64,000 nucleotides of DNA, taken from positions 123,728 to 187,727 of the forward strand of contig CAUYUJ010003403.1 in assembly GCA_963575745.1 (NCBI GenBank), given 5' to 3'. The DNA comes from Prorocentrum cordatum (lineage: Eukaryota; Sar; Dinophyceae; Prorocentrales; Prorocentraceae). Numbering within the stretch: the stretch's first letter is position 1; every line of letters begins with the position of its first letter. This document shows positions 24,680 through 34,989 of this stretch, one piece after another. The translations under genes were made by a program, and so were the position numbers. Below the pieces are notes generated by a model. The model made no database searches. It had not been told where the DNA came from and was given only the letters and a program-made list of their open reading frames with translations.

Positions 24680-25080
24680 TGGCTTCTTGTGGCAGTCTTG
24701 GGGCCAAGAGGGGTCGTGACAAGACGCCTCTTCAAGAGGTCTCTTGGTGCCTCTCGGGAGGTGTCTTGGAGCCCTCCTGGCGGCATTGTCGAGACCTCGT
24801 GGGGCTTCGAGGAAGGTTTTCGAGTCACCAGGGGCCTGACGGGGGCCCTCCCTCGGGCCTCAGGAACCCCCCCCCCTGCGGGAGGTTTCTTGGGCCGTCT
24901 TTTGGGGCCCTCTTGGGCAATCATGTGGCCGTCCAGGGAGACTCCTGGGCTGATTTGTGGCGATATTGGTGGCCTCTTGAAGACTTCCTGCGTCAGTGTA
25001 GGGCGCTCTTGGCTCTTGGGCCGTCTGGGGGCCTTCTTGACTGCCTTTTTGGGTCATTTTGAGCGGACGGACGCCCGACA
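24680..25080. repeat. R1 dispersed repeat, copy 4
   Basis: CTTGG-type units directly follow the GAG tract, as in the 10.5 kb copy. It ends near GAGCGGACGGACGCCCGACA. Confidence 0.65.
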
Positions 25081-25515
25081 AGGCAAGAATTTGAGAATTG
25101 ATGACGAACCTAGCCTCAGTTTGTTTCATGATCATTGGGATGCTCCCTCTCTCTACCGTCACCGTTCAATTTAAGTCATTTTGCGCACATGTGCACGTCA
25201 TTGACACCGATGCGAAGGTCATCATCAGTTGCGCTATGCCCAGACATTCCCGTGTTGGCGATGGTCTTCGAACGGGCTCGGGTCACGTGCTTGCGGCGTG
25301 TTGGAGAGGACGCTGGTAGCTCATGGAAGGGCGAGGGTACGTGTCCTTACCGCCTGGATGCAGAACATTGGGCCCATGTTTCCCCCGAGCTCAGCACATC
25401 ATTCACACTCGGCTTGACCGCCACATGTCTGGTAAAGCTGGATTTCAGTGGTCTCGCCCTCAGAGTGCGCGCTGAAGGGAATCATTCAATTCATGTCTTC
25501 GTAGAGGGCTCACGC

Positions 25516-25554
25516 TTGGCTCAAGGTATTTTTGGCTCAAGCCATTTTGGCTCG
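25516..25554 (+). other. Three tandem relics of the dinoflagellate spliced leader
   Basis: TTGGCTCAAG (25516-25525), GTATTTTTGGCTCAAG (25526-25541) and CCATTTTGGCTCG (25542-25554) lie head to tail. The canonical leader ends GTAGCCATTTTGGCTCAAG. Truncated relics starting at CCATTTT are expected when an mRNA is reverse-transcribed, inserted and trans-spliced again at the AG of GTAG. They stand 33 nt upstream of the glycosyltransferase start codon. Confidence 0.85.
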
Positions 25555-25587
25555 AAACCTCTGCTGGACCAAGGGCTCGGGGATGCA

Positions 25588-27129
25588 ATGGGCGGCCGCT
25601 TGGTGGTCTTGGTCTTGAGCAGCTATGCAGCATGCGTGTACTGCAGCGCGGGCAGCAGCAACATCGGGCAGGGGCAAGCCACCTACACCGACATCGATCG
25701 ATTTGTAGCCGATCCTGGGCCAAGGCAGCTACTCGACAAGAGCGACGCTGCGCGGACAGCTGCATTCACTATCGTTCAGGGCGAGAAAGGATGCGCTGAG
25801 TTTCCCGGCTTTCTCTGGTATTTCGCCAACAGCACCACCGAGACACCGCTGCGGTCTCTGGACGTGTACGCCTTAGACACGACGGGGCTGGAGTGCGTGA
25901 CGAATCTGACCAACTCACACCCGGGCTACATCAGGCGTGTGGTGAACTTGTCGTCGGCAGACAAGCAAGTCAGGGCCAAGTTTAGGCCTGAAGCACGTGG
26001 CGGTAGCACCGCCAGCAGTGTGCGTCCCCGGCGGTTGTGGCCCTCCAGGATCTACCAGTACATCATTTGGGTTGTGTACGAGGAGCTGCTGGCCGAGGGG
26101 GTGCACGTCATCCACTTTGACACTGACGTCATCATTCTCGGGGACCTCTGGACGAATCTCGTCACGCCCTTGCGCGCGGGGTACGACATCATCACGACCT
26201 GCGACAACTTTGGCCCCGGGAGTGAAAGAAGTGATAAGCTGTACAACATAATCAACCGATCGGGTTATGCGAGAGGCTGCGCTTTCAATCCAGCGGTCCA
26301 GTTCATGAGAAATTGCGAATCAGTTCGAGCGTTCCTGTCTTGGATGATGGAGAATTGGGACAGTCAGTGGATAGATGCTACGACTCACCAGGTCGGCAAT
26401 AAATTCAAAAAGGCAGACAGCCACCTAATCTCTGACATGTTCCAGCAGAACATATATTTCCGCAACTGTTATAGGAAGCCGCTAGACAGAGCGGCACCGA
26501 GGGAAGATAAACAGATTTACACGTCGCTGATACGAGGCCAGAATGGATGGAAGTGCAACAACGCCACGCTCTTCAGGCCAGACACGTATCTGACCACGTG
26601 GAGCGCAGGCTACTTGCGACACGGGCGTCCGAACGACTGTGGGAACGACGAGCACGGATACGCTGACGCTTGCCGGCGCATGGGCATCTTCATTTACCAC
26701 CACCACGCGCGCGGCCTTTATGGCCTGGCCAGGGAGGGCCTTAGCCAGCCCTGGCCGCCCATCGCCCGGCCGGCGCCCGCAGCCGCAGAGGCGGCCTCGG
26801 CCCCCGCAGGCGCGCCCCCGGCCGCCCGCCCCACGGCTCCGGCCGCCGGGGCGCAGGCCGCCTCCCGCGCGGAGCCGCGGCTGGGCGCGGGCGGCGCCGG
26901 CGGGGCCGGGGGCGCCGCGCGCGCCGCCGCCGTCGCTGCGGGGGGCCTCGAGGCCGCGGCTCCTGCCGCGGCCCGCCTCTGCGCCGGCCGCGCCCTCCCC
27001 GCCCTCGCCCTCTATGCCCTCCTCCTCCCGTTCCTGTGGAGGAGCGTGGTCCGCGGGGACCGCGCGAAGCTGGCGCCCAGGGGCGGGCACGGGCCGGCAA
27101 TCCCGGGGGCCAGCGACGACGATCTATAG
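25588..27129 (+). CDS. Nucleotide-diphospho-sugar glycosyltransferase (retrogene)
   Basis: 513 residues from the first ATG after the spliced-leader relics. It has an N-terminal hydrophobic signal (MGGRLVVLVLSSYAACVYCS), then a catalytic domain with SRIYQYIIWVVYEELL and HFDTDVIILGDLW. The DTD (residues 178-180) is the DxD that binds the metal-nucleotide sugar in PF03407-type (RRA/GT77-like) transferases. Later boxes include YTSLIRGQNGWKCNNATLF. The C-terminal third is Ala/Pro-rich and ends in a hydrophobic helix (ALPALALYALLLPFLW). This suggests a Golgi or secretory enzyme with an unusual C-terminal anchor. It has no visible intron, consistent with an origin by retroposition of mRNA. Donor and acceptor sugars are unknown. 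Confidence 0.8.
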   Translation: MGGRLVVLVLSSYAACVYCSAGSSNIGQGQATYTDIDRFVADPGPRQLLDKSDAARTAAFTIVQGEKGCAEFPGFLWYFANSTTETPLRSLDVYALDTTGLECVTNLTNSHPGYIRRVVNLSSADKQVRAKFRPEARGGSTASSVRPRRLWPSRIYQYIIWVVYEELLAEGVHVIHFDTDVIILGDLWTNLVTPLRAGYDIITTCDNFGPGSERSDKLYNIINRSGYARGCAFNPAVQFMRNCESVRAFLSWMMENWDSQWIDATTHQVGNKFKKADSHLISDMFQQNIYFRNCYRKPLDRAAPREDKQIYTSLIRGQNGWKCNNATLFRPDTYLTTWSAGYLRHGRPNDCGNDEHGYADACRRMGIFIYHHHARGLYGLAREGLSQPWPPIARPAPAAAEAASAPAGAPPAARPTAPAAGAQAASRAEPRLGAGGAGGAGGAARAAAVAAGGLEAAAPAAARLCAGRALPALALYALLLPFLWRSVVRGDRAKLAPRGGHGPAIPGASDDDL

Positions 27130-27149
27130 TTGGGTGGAGCCGTACGGAC

Positions 27150-27192
27150 GTAGTGCAACAGCTACGGACATAGTGCAACAGCTACGGACATG
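27150..27192 (+). repeat. Tandem 20-mer just after the glycosyltransferase
   Basis: GTGCAACAGCTACGGACATA-type units occur two to three times in the presumed 3' untranslated region. Confidence 0.75.
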
Positions 27193-27407
27193 TCGGGGGC
27201 CACGATGGGGGGGGATTAGGCAGAAAGGGGGGGATGCATCAATCGCCCGTGGATCGCCGGTACGGGCCCGATTGCCCCGCCCCGCCCAGGAAGGTGCGGA
27301 TTCACTATCGGGGGCCTGTCGCCGATCTATCGACGATCTATCGCCGATTCCAGGTCGATGCATCCCTCCTGTGCCTATTCCCCCCGATCGTTGCCCCTCA
27401 ACATGAC
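27186..27407. mobile_element. Inverted-repeat element with ~50-nt arms
   Basis: The left arm at 27186-27240 (with TTAGGCAGAAAGGGGGGGAT and ending GATGCATC) pairs imperfectly with the right arm at 27357-27407 (starting GATGCATCCCTCCTGTGCC). The middle contains tandem CGATCTATCG units. Confidence 0.7.
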
Positions 27408-27580
27408 ATAAAAAAAACGCCATAAACATCAACTTTTGGTGCTCCGTGCGGATTTCTTGGATCCGCGCTGGGCCGCCCCGCCTCTGGCGCGCTCCGCGCG
27501 CCAGGGAGAGGGTTTGGCGCAGATCCACGGATTCCGCGCGGAGCGCCAACAGTTTACGTTTATGTTGTTTTTATTTTTTC
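27408..27580. mobile_element. Near-continuous palindrome (foldback) about 170 bp
   Basis: Arms of about 85 nt fold on CTGGCGCGC-TCC-GCGCGCCAG at 27484-27504. The outer parts (CATAAACATCAACTTTTGG and GCCAACAGTTTACGTTTATG) and middle parts (GCTCCGTGCGGATTTCTTGG and CCACGGATTCCGCGCGGAGC) are imperfect complements. It abuts the preceding element with no gap. Confidence 0.75.
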
Positions 27581-28193
27581 TTTTCATGGATCAAGCAGCA
27601 CTCCTGTTGTTGAGAGGACGTGTGCAGCAGGTTCACTCCGCTTCTTCGCCGGCTCTAGAAGGACCTCGGCTTCCTGTGATCCCCTTTCGAGTCCATAGAT
27701 GCTCACTTGATTACGGTAGGTCTGTGTCGTGTCGACTTTCGGCGACCCGGGCGCGCGACTTCAAGGTTGAATTCCGCGGTGCGCGAGCGCATTAACGTTT
27801 GAATGATCGGCGGTGTCTCCTCCGTCCCCTTTCTCTCTCCCTTCTCTCCTCCTTCTGCCCCCAGAACGTTTACCTTTGAACGATCCTGTCGTCCCCTTCG
27901 GTATCCCTTGTTCTCTCCCTTCTCCCTACGATGACGAAGGCCAGGGCCTTCGGGGAAGAAAGTAACGTGCGTTGATTCACACATACTCTGCAAAAACACG
28001 CTGCTTTGGGCCCACGCTCGCTAACATATGTAATTTCTCTTGTGCGTGAAATCTCTTGGGCCCGTTCTTCCACCCATGTCCAGCCGCATTCGTTGTTCAT
28101 GTGCGGCCCCGCCGCCACATTCGTTATTCAAGTGTGGTCCCACAGCGCTGGGGGACGGGGGTTGGCTGCCCGCGGACGCGTGGATCCTCTTGG
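27581..28193. other. Spacer without recognised gene
   Basis: Contains a drifted duplication of GTTTGAATGATCGGCGGTGT-type sequence followed by CCCTTCTCTCC (27797 and 27870), and otherwise mixed sequence. Confidence 0.45.
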
Positions 28194-29650
28194 ACCATGG
28201 TCCCATTAGATGCCTTGGTTGTGGGTCGGAGACCTCTCGGATGCTTGGGTTGTGTGTCAGGGTCGTCAGGCTCGCCACCGTGCCTGGGTTGTGGGTCAGA
28301 GACACCTCGGATGCTTGGGTTGTGCGTCAGGGACCTCGGGCTCGCCACCGTGCCTGGGCTGCCGGACAGAGACCTCTCGGATGCCTGGGTTGTGCGTTAG
28401 GGACCACAGGCTCGCCACCGCGCCTGGGTTGTGGGTCAGAGACATCTCGGATGTCTGGGTTGTGCGTTAGGGACATCCGGCTCGCCACCGTGCGTGCCTG
28501 GGTTGTGGGCCAGAGACATCTCGGATGCTTGGGGTGCGCGTTTGGGGCGTCAGGCTCGCCACCGTGCTTGGGTTGTGGGTCGGATGCATTTCGGATGCTT
28601 GGGTGGCGAGTTAGGGATCTCAGGCTCGCCACCATGCCTCGGTTGTGGGTCAAAGACATCTCGGATGCCTGGGTTGCACGTCAGGGACCTCAGGGTCGAC
28701 ACCGTGCCTGGGTTGTGGGTCAGAGACATATCGGATGCCTGGGTTGTTCGTCAGGGACTTAATGACATAACAAATGACAAAAAAAATAAACACAAGTGCC
28801 TGGGTTGTGGTTCTGAGACTTCTCGGGTGCCAAGGTTGTGCGTTAGGGACCTCTGGCTCGCCACCGTGCTTGGGTTGTGTGCTAGAGACATACCGGATGC
28901 CTGTTTTGTGCGTCAGGGACTTAATGACATAACACATGACAACAACAAATATCCAAAAACACATGGAAACACAAGTGCCTGGGTTGTGGTTATGAGAATT
29001 ATCGGATGCCTGGGTTGTGCGTCGCGGACCTCAGGGTTGCCGCCGTGCTTGGGTTGTGTGTCAGAGACATCTCGGATGCCCGGGTTGTGCGTCAGGGACC
29101 CAATGACATAACACTGACGACAAAATAGCGCCCAAAAAATATGAAAACACAAGTGCTTGGGATGTGGTTATGACACTTCTCGGACGCCTGGGTTGTGCGT
29201 TAGGGACCTCAGGCTCGCCACCGTGCCTGGGTGGCGTGTTAGGGACATCTCTGATGCCTGGGTTGTGCGTCAGGGAACTACATCTCGCGACGAGGACTGG
29301 GGCATCCTGGGGGTGGCGTGAGTGGCGGATCCTCGTGTGGTCCCAAGCGCCACCCCCCAGGAGCCCCAATGGCCTAAAGGCATAACAAAAACAACAAAAC
29401 AAGAGCAACACAAAATATGGAAACACAAATGCCTGGGTTGTGGTTATGAGACTTATCGGATGCCTGGGCTGTGGGTCGTACACACTTCGGATGCCTGGGC
29501 TGTGGGTCATACACACTTCGGATGCCTGTGTTGTGGGTCAGACACACTTCGGACGCATGTCGTCTGAGGCTCGCCGCCTTGCCTGGGTTGTGTGTCATGG
29601 ACACTTCGGATGCCTGTGTTGCGGGTCAGAGACCTGAGGCTTGGGTTGTG
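28194..29650 (+). repeat. Satellite array S1 (about 70-bp higher-order unit)
   Basis: About 31- and 39-nt subunits alternate, both starting TGCCTGGGTTGTG. One continues GGTCAGAGACATCTCGGA and the other CGTCAGGGACCTCAGGCTCG. Long frames on both strands are by-products of the repeat and not proteins. Confidence 0.95.
29301..29365 (+). repeat. Conserved hairpin module, copy 1
   Basis: Stem GGCATCCTGGGGGTGGCG pairs with CGCCACCCCCCAGGAGCC around a conserved ~29-nt loop. Related copies lie at 32002-32066, 32492-32556, 33178-33244, 33257-33321 and 36065-36129. Stem-less half copies lie near 33123-33170 and 35413-35440. Confidence 0.8.
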
Positions 29651-29773
29651 GGTCAGCGCCCTCAGGCAAGCCACCGGCCCCGGGGCCGACCCCTCGAGCA
29701 CGTCGTCGTTGTGCCCGCGCAACGACGACTCGAACTTCCTCGTTGCGACACTGCCAGAGCACTGACCGCCGCC

Positions 29774-30548
29774 ATGAACACCAGAACCGTCATCACCATC
29801 GCCATCATCATAAGCATTGCCATCATCATTCTCGCCGTCGCGGCTCAAGGGCCCGGCGGCCCCCGAGGAGGCGAGCAGCAGAGCGCCAGCCTCGGGCCGG
29901 GCGAAAGGGTGGGATTGGGAAAGGGGGGGTTACGAAATTTGCTGCATGCAGCTGGTTTCGGCCTCACCGAGGGGCCCATTCCTCGATACATAGCCGCCTC
30001 CGGCGCCGGGAGGCGCCGGGAAAATCAGCTACGTGAGCTGATTCTCAAACCCCCCCTTTGCTATCCCCCCCTTTCGCCCGACCCGGGCTCCGCCGCCACG
30101 CCGCGTCGCCCCGCAGGCGCGAGCACCGGCCTCCTCCAGCGGAATGGGTGATCCGTGGCTCGTTTCCGACGAGGAGCTGGACGCGGAGGGGCCGGCACTG
30201 CTGGGCGGGGCCCAAGAAGCGGAGCAGGCGGCGCTGCAGGACTTGGAACGGCAGGCGCTGACGGATGCAGCCGATGACCACCCGGGCGAGGAGCAGCCGC
30301 CAGAGGCACCGGCGCCGGCGCTTGTCTCAGCGATGGCAGCGAGCGCCGGCGCTCCCTCTCGCGGCGGCCGCCAGCGCGGAGTCGCCAAGAAGCACTTGAA
30401 GAAGGCAGCGCCGAAGCCGCGCGGCCGGACGCTCAAGCGGTGGGGCTCAAGCGGTGGGGTTCCGGCGGGAGTGCAGGTGGTGAGTCGCTTGGCCGTGTGG
30501 GGCGGGGCAGTCTTCGTCGCCAAGCCTGCTGCCATCCAGAACATGTGA
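29774..30548 (+). CDS. Small signal-anchor protein gene, copy 1 (chimeric 3' end)
   Basis: Exon 1 (29774-29908) encodes a short N-terminus with one membrane helix, VITIAIIISIAIIILAVAA. A predicted GT-AG intron (29909-30116, phase 0) joins it to exon 2, which reads GMGDPWLVSDEELDAEGPAL, then an Ala/Glu-rich helix and a basic KKHLKKAAPKPRGR segment. From 30433 the sequence departs from copy 2 and runs into an unrelated repeat, so the last ~38 residues are chimeric and the true C-terminus is lost. Probably a truncated duplicate. Family unknown. Confidence 0.55.
29898..30082. mobile_element. TIR element family 2 within the predicted intron, copy 1
   Basis: The left arm CGGGCGAAAGGGTGGGATTG and the right arm ending CCTTTCGCCCGAC are reverse complements over about 33 nt (29898-29932 and 30048-30082). 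The outer end GTCGGGCG on the right equals the terminus of family 1. It occupies nearly all of the 208-nt intron. Confidence 0.75.
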
Positions 30549-30720
30549 AGTGCGTGGAGAGACATTCGCTACATAGACATATGTCTCACACTTTGATTGT
30601 GCGCGATTTGCTACATACGTACCGTGCCAGGTGCGCGACCCGTGCGCCGACCGCTCTGTGTCGTCAGCCGCACACTGGGCACTCAGCTGTCCGGCAGGGC
30701 AGACGGCCGAACAAAAAAAA
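30455..30720 (+). repeat. Dispersed repeat R2, copy 1
   Basis: Shared with 54850-55040 at high identity, beginning near CATCCAGAACATGTGAAGTG and ending CAGCTGTCCGGCAGGGCAGA plus an A-rich tail. Partial copies occur near 34880-34915 and 35145-35175. The A-rich end suggests a SINE-like or retroposed element. Confidence 0.7.
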
Positions 30721-30799
30721 AAAAAAAATCCAAAACAGAAGAAGTGCCAACGCCAACAGAACCAAAAAAAAATGTAAACATAATTGCCTGGGTTGTGGA

Positions 30800-31232
30800 T
30801 CAGGGACCAGGAGGGGCCACGAGGGGCCAGGGCCCCTGAGACCAGGAGGGACCAGGAGGGACCAGGACGGACCAGGACGGACCAGGAGGGACCAGGAGAG
30901 ACCAGGATGGACCAGGAGGGGCCAGGAGGAACTAGGAGGGACCAGGAGGGGCGAGGAGGGACCGGGAGGGACCTGGAGGGACCAGGAGGGACCAGGACCC
31001 CTGAGCCCAGGAGGGACCAGGAGGGACCAGGCGGGACCAGGAGGGACCAGGAGGGACCAGGAGAGACCAGGAGGGACCAGGAGGGACCAGGAGGGACTAG
31101 GAGGGACCAGGAGGGACCAGGAGAGACCAGGAGGGACCAGGACCCCTGAGCCCAGGAGGGACCAGGAGGGACCAAGAGAGACCAGGAGGAACCAGGAGGG
31201 ACCAGGAGGCACCAGGACCCCTGAGCCCAGGA
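30800..31232 (+). repeat. Decamer satellite (GGGACCAGGA)n
   Basis: About 40 units, with periodic CCCCTGAGCCCAGGA variants. Both strands are open in several frames (Arg-Asp-Gln-Glu-Gly and Pro-Ser-Trp-Ser-Leu-Leu peptides), which are artefacts. Confidence 0.95.
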
Positions 31233-31249
31233 GGGATTAGACCGCAAAC

Positions 31250-33110
31250 CGGCTTGGGTTGTGGGTCGGAGGCATTTCGGATGCTTGGGCGGCGAGTTCG
31301 GGATCTCAGGCTCGCCACCATGCCTCGGTTGTGGGTCAGAGACATCTCGGATGCCTGGGTTGCACGTCAGGGACCTCAGGGTCGACACCGTGCCTGGGTT
31401 GTGGGTCAGAGACATATCGGATGCCTGGGTTGATCGCCAGGGACTTAATGACATAACACATGACAACAACGAAGAACAAAACATATATAAACACAAGTGC
31501 CTGGGTTGTGGTTCTGGGATATCTCGGATGCCAGGGTTGTGCGTTAGGGACCTCTGGCTCGCCACCGTGCTTGGGTTGTGTGTTGCCGACATACCGGATG
31601 CCTTTGTTGTGCCTCAGGGACTTAATGACATTACACATGAAAACAACAAATATCACAAAAGACATGGAAACACAAGTGCCTGGGTTGTGGTTCTGAGAAT
31701 TCTCGGATGCCTGGGTTGTGCGTCGCAGACCTCAGGCTTGCCGCCGTGCCTGGGTTGTGTGTCAGAGACATCTCGGGCGCCCAGGTTGTGCGTCAGGGAC
31801 CTAATGACATAACAACGACGACAAAATAGCGCCCCAAAAATATGAAAACACAAATGCTTTGGTTGTGGTTATGACACTTCTCGGACGCCGGGGTTGTGCG
31901 TTAGGGACCTCAGGCTCGCCACCGTGCCTGGGTGGCGTGTGAGGGGCCCCCTTGATGCCTGGGTTGTGCGTCAGGGAACTGCAGCTCGCGACGAGGACTG
32001 GGGCATCCTGGGGGTGGCGTGAGTGGTGGATCCTCGTGTGGCCCCAAGCGCCACACCCCAGGAGCCCCAATGGCCTAAAGGCATAACAAACAACAACAAC
32101 AAAAAGAGCAACACAAAATATGAAAACACAAGTGCCTGGGTTGTGGTTATGAGACGTATCGGATGCCTGGGCTGTGGGTCATACACACTTCGGATGCCTG
32201 GGTTGTGCGTCACGGACCTGAGGCTTGCCGCCGTGCCTGGGTCGCGTGTCAGAGACACCTCGGATGCCCAGGTTGTGCGTCAGGGACCTACTCACATAAT
32301 AACGATGGCAAAATAGCGCCAAAAAAAAAAAAGGAAAACACAGGTGCTTTGGTTGTGGTTATGACACTTCTCGGACGCCTGGGTTGTGCGTTAGGGACCT
32401 CAGGCTCGCCACCGTGCCTGGGTGGCGTGTGAGGGACACCCTTGATGCCTGGGTTGTGCGTCGGGGAACCACATCTCGCGACGAGGACTGGGGCATCCTG
32501 GGGGTGGCGTAAGTGGCGGATCCTCGTGTGGTCCCAAGCGCCACCCCCCAGGAGTCCCAATGGCCTAAAGGCATAACAAGCAACAAAAAAAAAAGCACCA
32601 CAACATATGGAAACACAAGTGCCTGGGTTGTGGTTGTGAGACGTATCGGATGCCTGGGCTGTGGGTCATACACACTTCGGATGCCTGGGTTGCGCGTCAC
32701 GGACCTCAGGCTTGCCGCCGTGCCTGGGTTGTGTGTCAGAAACATTTCGGATGCCCAGGTTGTGTGTCAGGGACCTACTGACATAACAATGACGACAAAG
32801 TAGCGCCCAAAAAAATATGAAAACACAAGTGCTTGGGTTGTGGTTATGACATTTCTCGGCCGCCTGGGTTGTGCGTTGGGGACCTCAGGTTCGCCAGCGC
32901 CCCTGGGTGGCGTGTTAGGGACATTTATGATGCCTGGGTTGTGCGTCACAGACCTCAGGCTTGCCGTAAGTGCCTGGGCTGTGTGTCAGAGACATCTCGG
33001 ATGCCCGGGTTGTGCGTCAGGGACCTAATGACATAACAATGACGACAAAACAGCGCCCAAAAAATATGCAAACACAAGTGCTTGAGTTGTGGTTATGACA
33101 CTTCTCGGAC
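31250..33110 (+). repeat. Satellite array S1, second block
   Basis: Same TGCCTGGGTTGTG units, with A-rich spacers (for example ATGACATAACAACGACGACA) recurring every 150-450 bp and hairpin modules at 32002 and 32492. Confidence 0.93.
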
Positions 33111-33119
33111 GCCTGGTTT

Positions 33120-33330
33120 GCGCGTAAGTGGCCGATCCTCGCGTGGTCCCAAGCGCCACCCCCAAGGAACCCCAAAAGCGGCGCCGAGGGTGGCGTAAGT
33201 GGCGGATCCTCGTGTGGTCCCGAGCGCCACCCCGTCGGCGCCGCGACGAGGACTGGGGCATCCTGGGGGTGGCGTAAGTGGCGGATCCTCGTGTGGTCCC
33301 AAGCGCCACCCCCCAGGAGCCCCAATGGCG
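33120..33330 (+). repeat. Three hairpin modules in tandem
   Basis: A half module (33123-33170) is followed by a complete one with a different outer stem, GCGGCGCCGA pairing with TCGGCGCCGC (33178-33244), and then a complete standard module (33257-33321). The loops are nearly identical. Confidence 0.8.
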
Positions 33331-33389
33331 GAATGACATAACAAGCAACAACAAAAAAAGAGCAACACAAAATATGGAAACACAAGTGC

Positions 33390-33600
33390 CTGAGTTGTGG
33401 TTATGAGACGTTTCGGATGCCTGGGCTGTGGGTCATACACACTTCGGATGCCTGGGTTGTGGGTCAGACACACAGCGGATGCATGTGGCCTGAGGGTCGC
33501 CACATTGCCTGGGTTGTGGGTCACACACATTTCGGATGCCTGGGTTGTGGGTCATACACACGTCGGATGCCTGGGTTGTGGGGCCTGCGTCAACGCCAGT
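33390..33600 (+). repeat. Satellite S1, short block
   Basis: Six or seven TGCCTGGGTTGTGGGTCAYA units ending at 33580. Confidence 0.9.
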
Positions 33601-33624
33601 ACATTTGTAGCCTTTTTTCGGCTT

Positions 33625-33946
33625 AGCTGCCAAGCGGCTCGCCCCGCGGCGCCTCCAGCGGCGGCTCGCCCCGCGGCGCCTCCAGCGGCGGCTGCCCCGC
33701 GGCGCCTCCGGCGGCGGCCGCCGAGCGGATGCCCCGCGGCGCCTCCGGCGGCGGCCGCCGAGGGGCTGCCCCGCGGCGCCTCCGCCTCCCGCGCCGACAG
33801 AGGCGCTTCGCAGCGCCGCGCTGGCATGGCTTACTTGGCCGCGCTGGCGGCGCAGGCGCCGTCGTCGTCGTCGTCGTCCTCGTCCTCGGCCTCGTCGTTT
33901 CCGTCGTCGTCGTCGTCGGCGACGTCGTCGTCTCCTTTGGAGTCGC

Positions 33947-33989
<43 letters not shown>

Positions 33990-34005
33990 GACGGAGACGA
34001 CGAAG
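33625..34005 (+). repeat. GCGGCGCCTCC tandem block and (TCG)n/(GAC)n tract
   Basis: 33640-33800 repeats GCCCCGCGGCGCCTCCRGCG-type units. 33859-34005 is TCG/GTC turning into GAC/ACG. Frames across them (poly-Ser/Thr, poly-Asp, Arg-rich) are unlikely to be real, although ATG 33826 opens a Ser/Thr-rich ORF to 34038. Confidence 0.75.
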
Positions 34006-34031
34006 ACGTGCTCGACGCAAGGTTGCCCGAA

Positions 34032-34129
34032 AGTTTAAGGTTCAACGATTGGCCGTTGTCACGAGGGTGAATCATTGCAGTTTGAAGGGTTCGCCGTTGT
34101 GGCAAGCGCCAAACGTTGAACCTTTAACG
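34032..34129. mobile_element. Short inverted-repeat element, 98 bp
   Basis: The left arm at 34032-34062 (AAGGTTCAACGATTGGCCGT) pairs with the right arm at 34099-34129 (GCGCCAAACGTTGAACCTTT) over 31 nt with a few mismatches. The 36-nt centre contains ATCATTGCAG. Confidence 0.7.
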
Positions 34130-34199
34130 ATCAGGCCGCCCTGTTTCGCGGCAGTCTGGAGCAGGCTGCGCCCGAGCCTCGGGCTCGGCGACGAGCTGG

Positions 34200-34842
34200 G
34201 CGGCAAGGGCGGTCGTCCGCGTTGCCGATCAGCACGAGGCTGGAGATGGGCGCGCGCATTGGCGCTTGGGTCGAGGAGCAAGCAGGAGCTGGGCGACGCC
34301 CGGACACGCGTGTTGTGCACGAGGTTTGGACGGTTTCTCGGAAGGGCTTCGGCGACCCCGTCCTCCTCCTCCTCCTCCTCCTGGACTTTTCGCCGTTTCT
34401 TCGTGGAGTTTTTCGTGGACCTCCTATCCTCGAAGGTTTTTCTTCGAGTTTGGCCTCAGGGGCCCGTTGTCGGGCCCGAGCTTTAAAACCAACCCTGGGG
34501 AGCCTCCTAAGTCGCCTACGGCCCCGGGGGAAACCGTCCACCACGAGGGAGTTCGAGTGGACTCTCTTCGGCCAGGCCTGGGCGACGGAGGGCGGCCGGG
34601 GAGGAGCGGCGGACGCCGCCGCCGCCCTGCACCGGCTCATCAACCAGTGCGCCCCTGGCGGCGCGGACCTGTTCCGCAGACGGTGGCAGCCTCCCGCCCT
34701 GCTGGAGACGTGCGGCATGGTGGCTCCGAAAGCGTTCGTGTACGCGATCATTTTGCTTAGCACGTGGCTTGGGCCAGAGGCGTACCCAGAGGGCGTGCAC
34801 GAGTGGCCGCCTGCCATCCCTGCCGCAGTCACTGCGGGGTAG
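34200..34842 (+). CDS. Hypothetical ORF in the satellite domain
   Basis: An open plus frame reads EFEWTLFGQAWATEGGRGGA, ALHRLINQCAPGGADLFRRR and ETCGMVAPKAFVYAIILLST, then stops at 34842. It has a non-repetitive protein-like composition and a possible membrane segment, FVYAIILLSTWLG. No ATG is clearly placed (first in-frame ATG near 34246) and the antisense is also open. Unrecognised, possibly the last exon of a gene. Confidence 0.35.
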
Positions 34843-34989
34843 TGCTAGTGCTTGCAGCTCGCCGCCCGAATGTCCGCACATTGGGCACTGAGCTGTCCGG
34901 CAGGGTAGGCGGCCGAAAAAAGAAGAAACAACAAAACAGAATAATGACACCACAACGAAACAACAAACACAACGAAAGAGAAGAGAAAC

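Noticed and set aside
30440-31592. Long ORFs on both strands through the decamer satellite
   Set aside because: The decamer has no stop in several frames, so the ORFs only restate the repeat.
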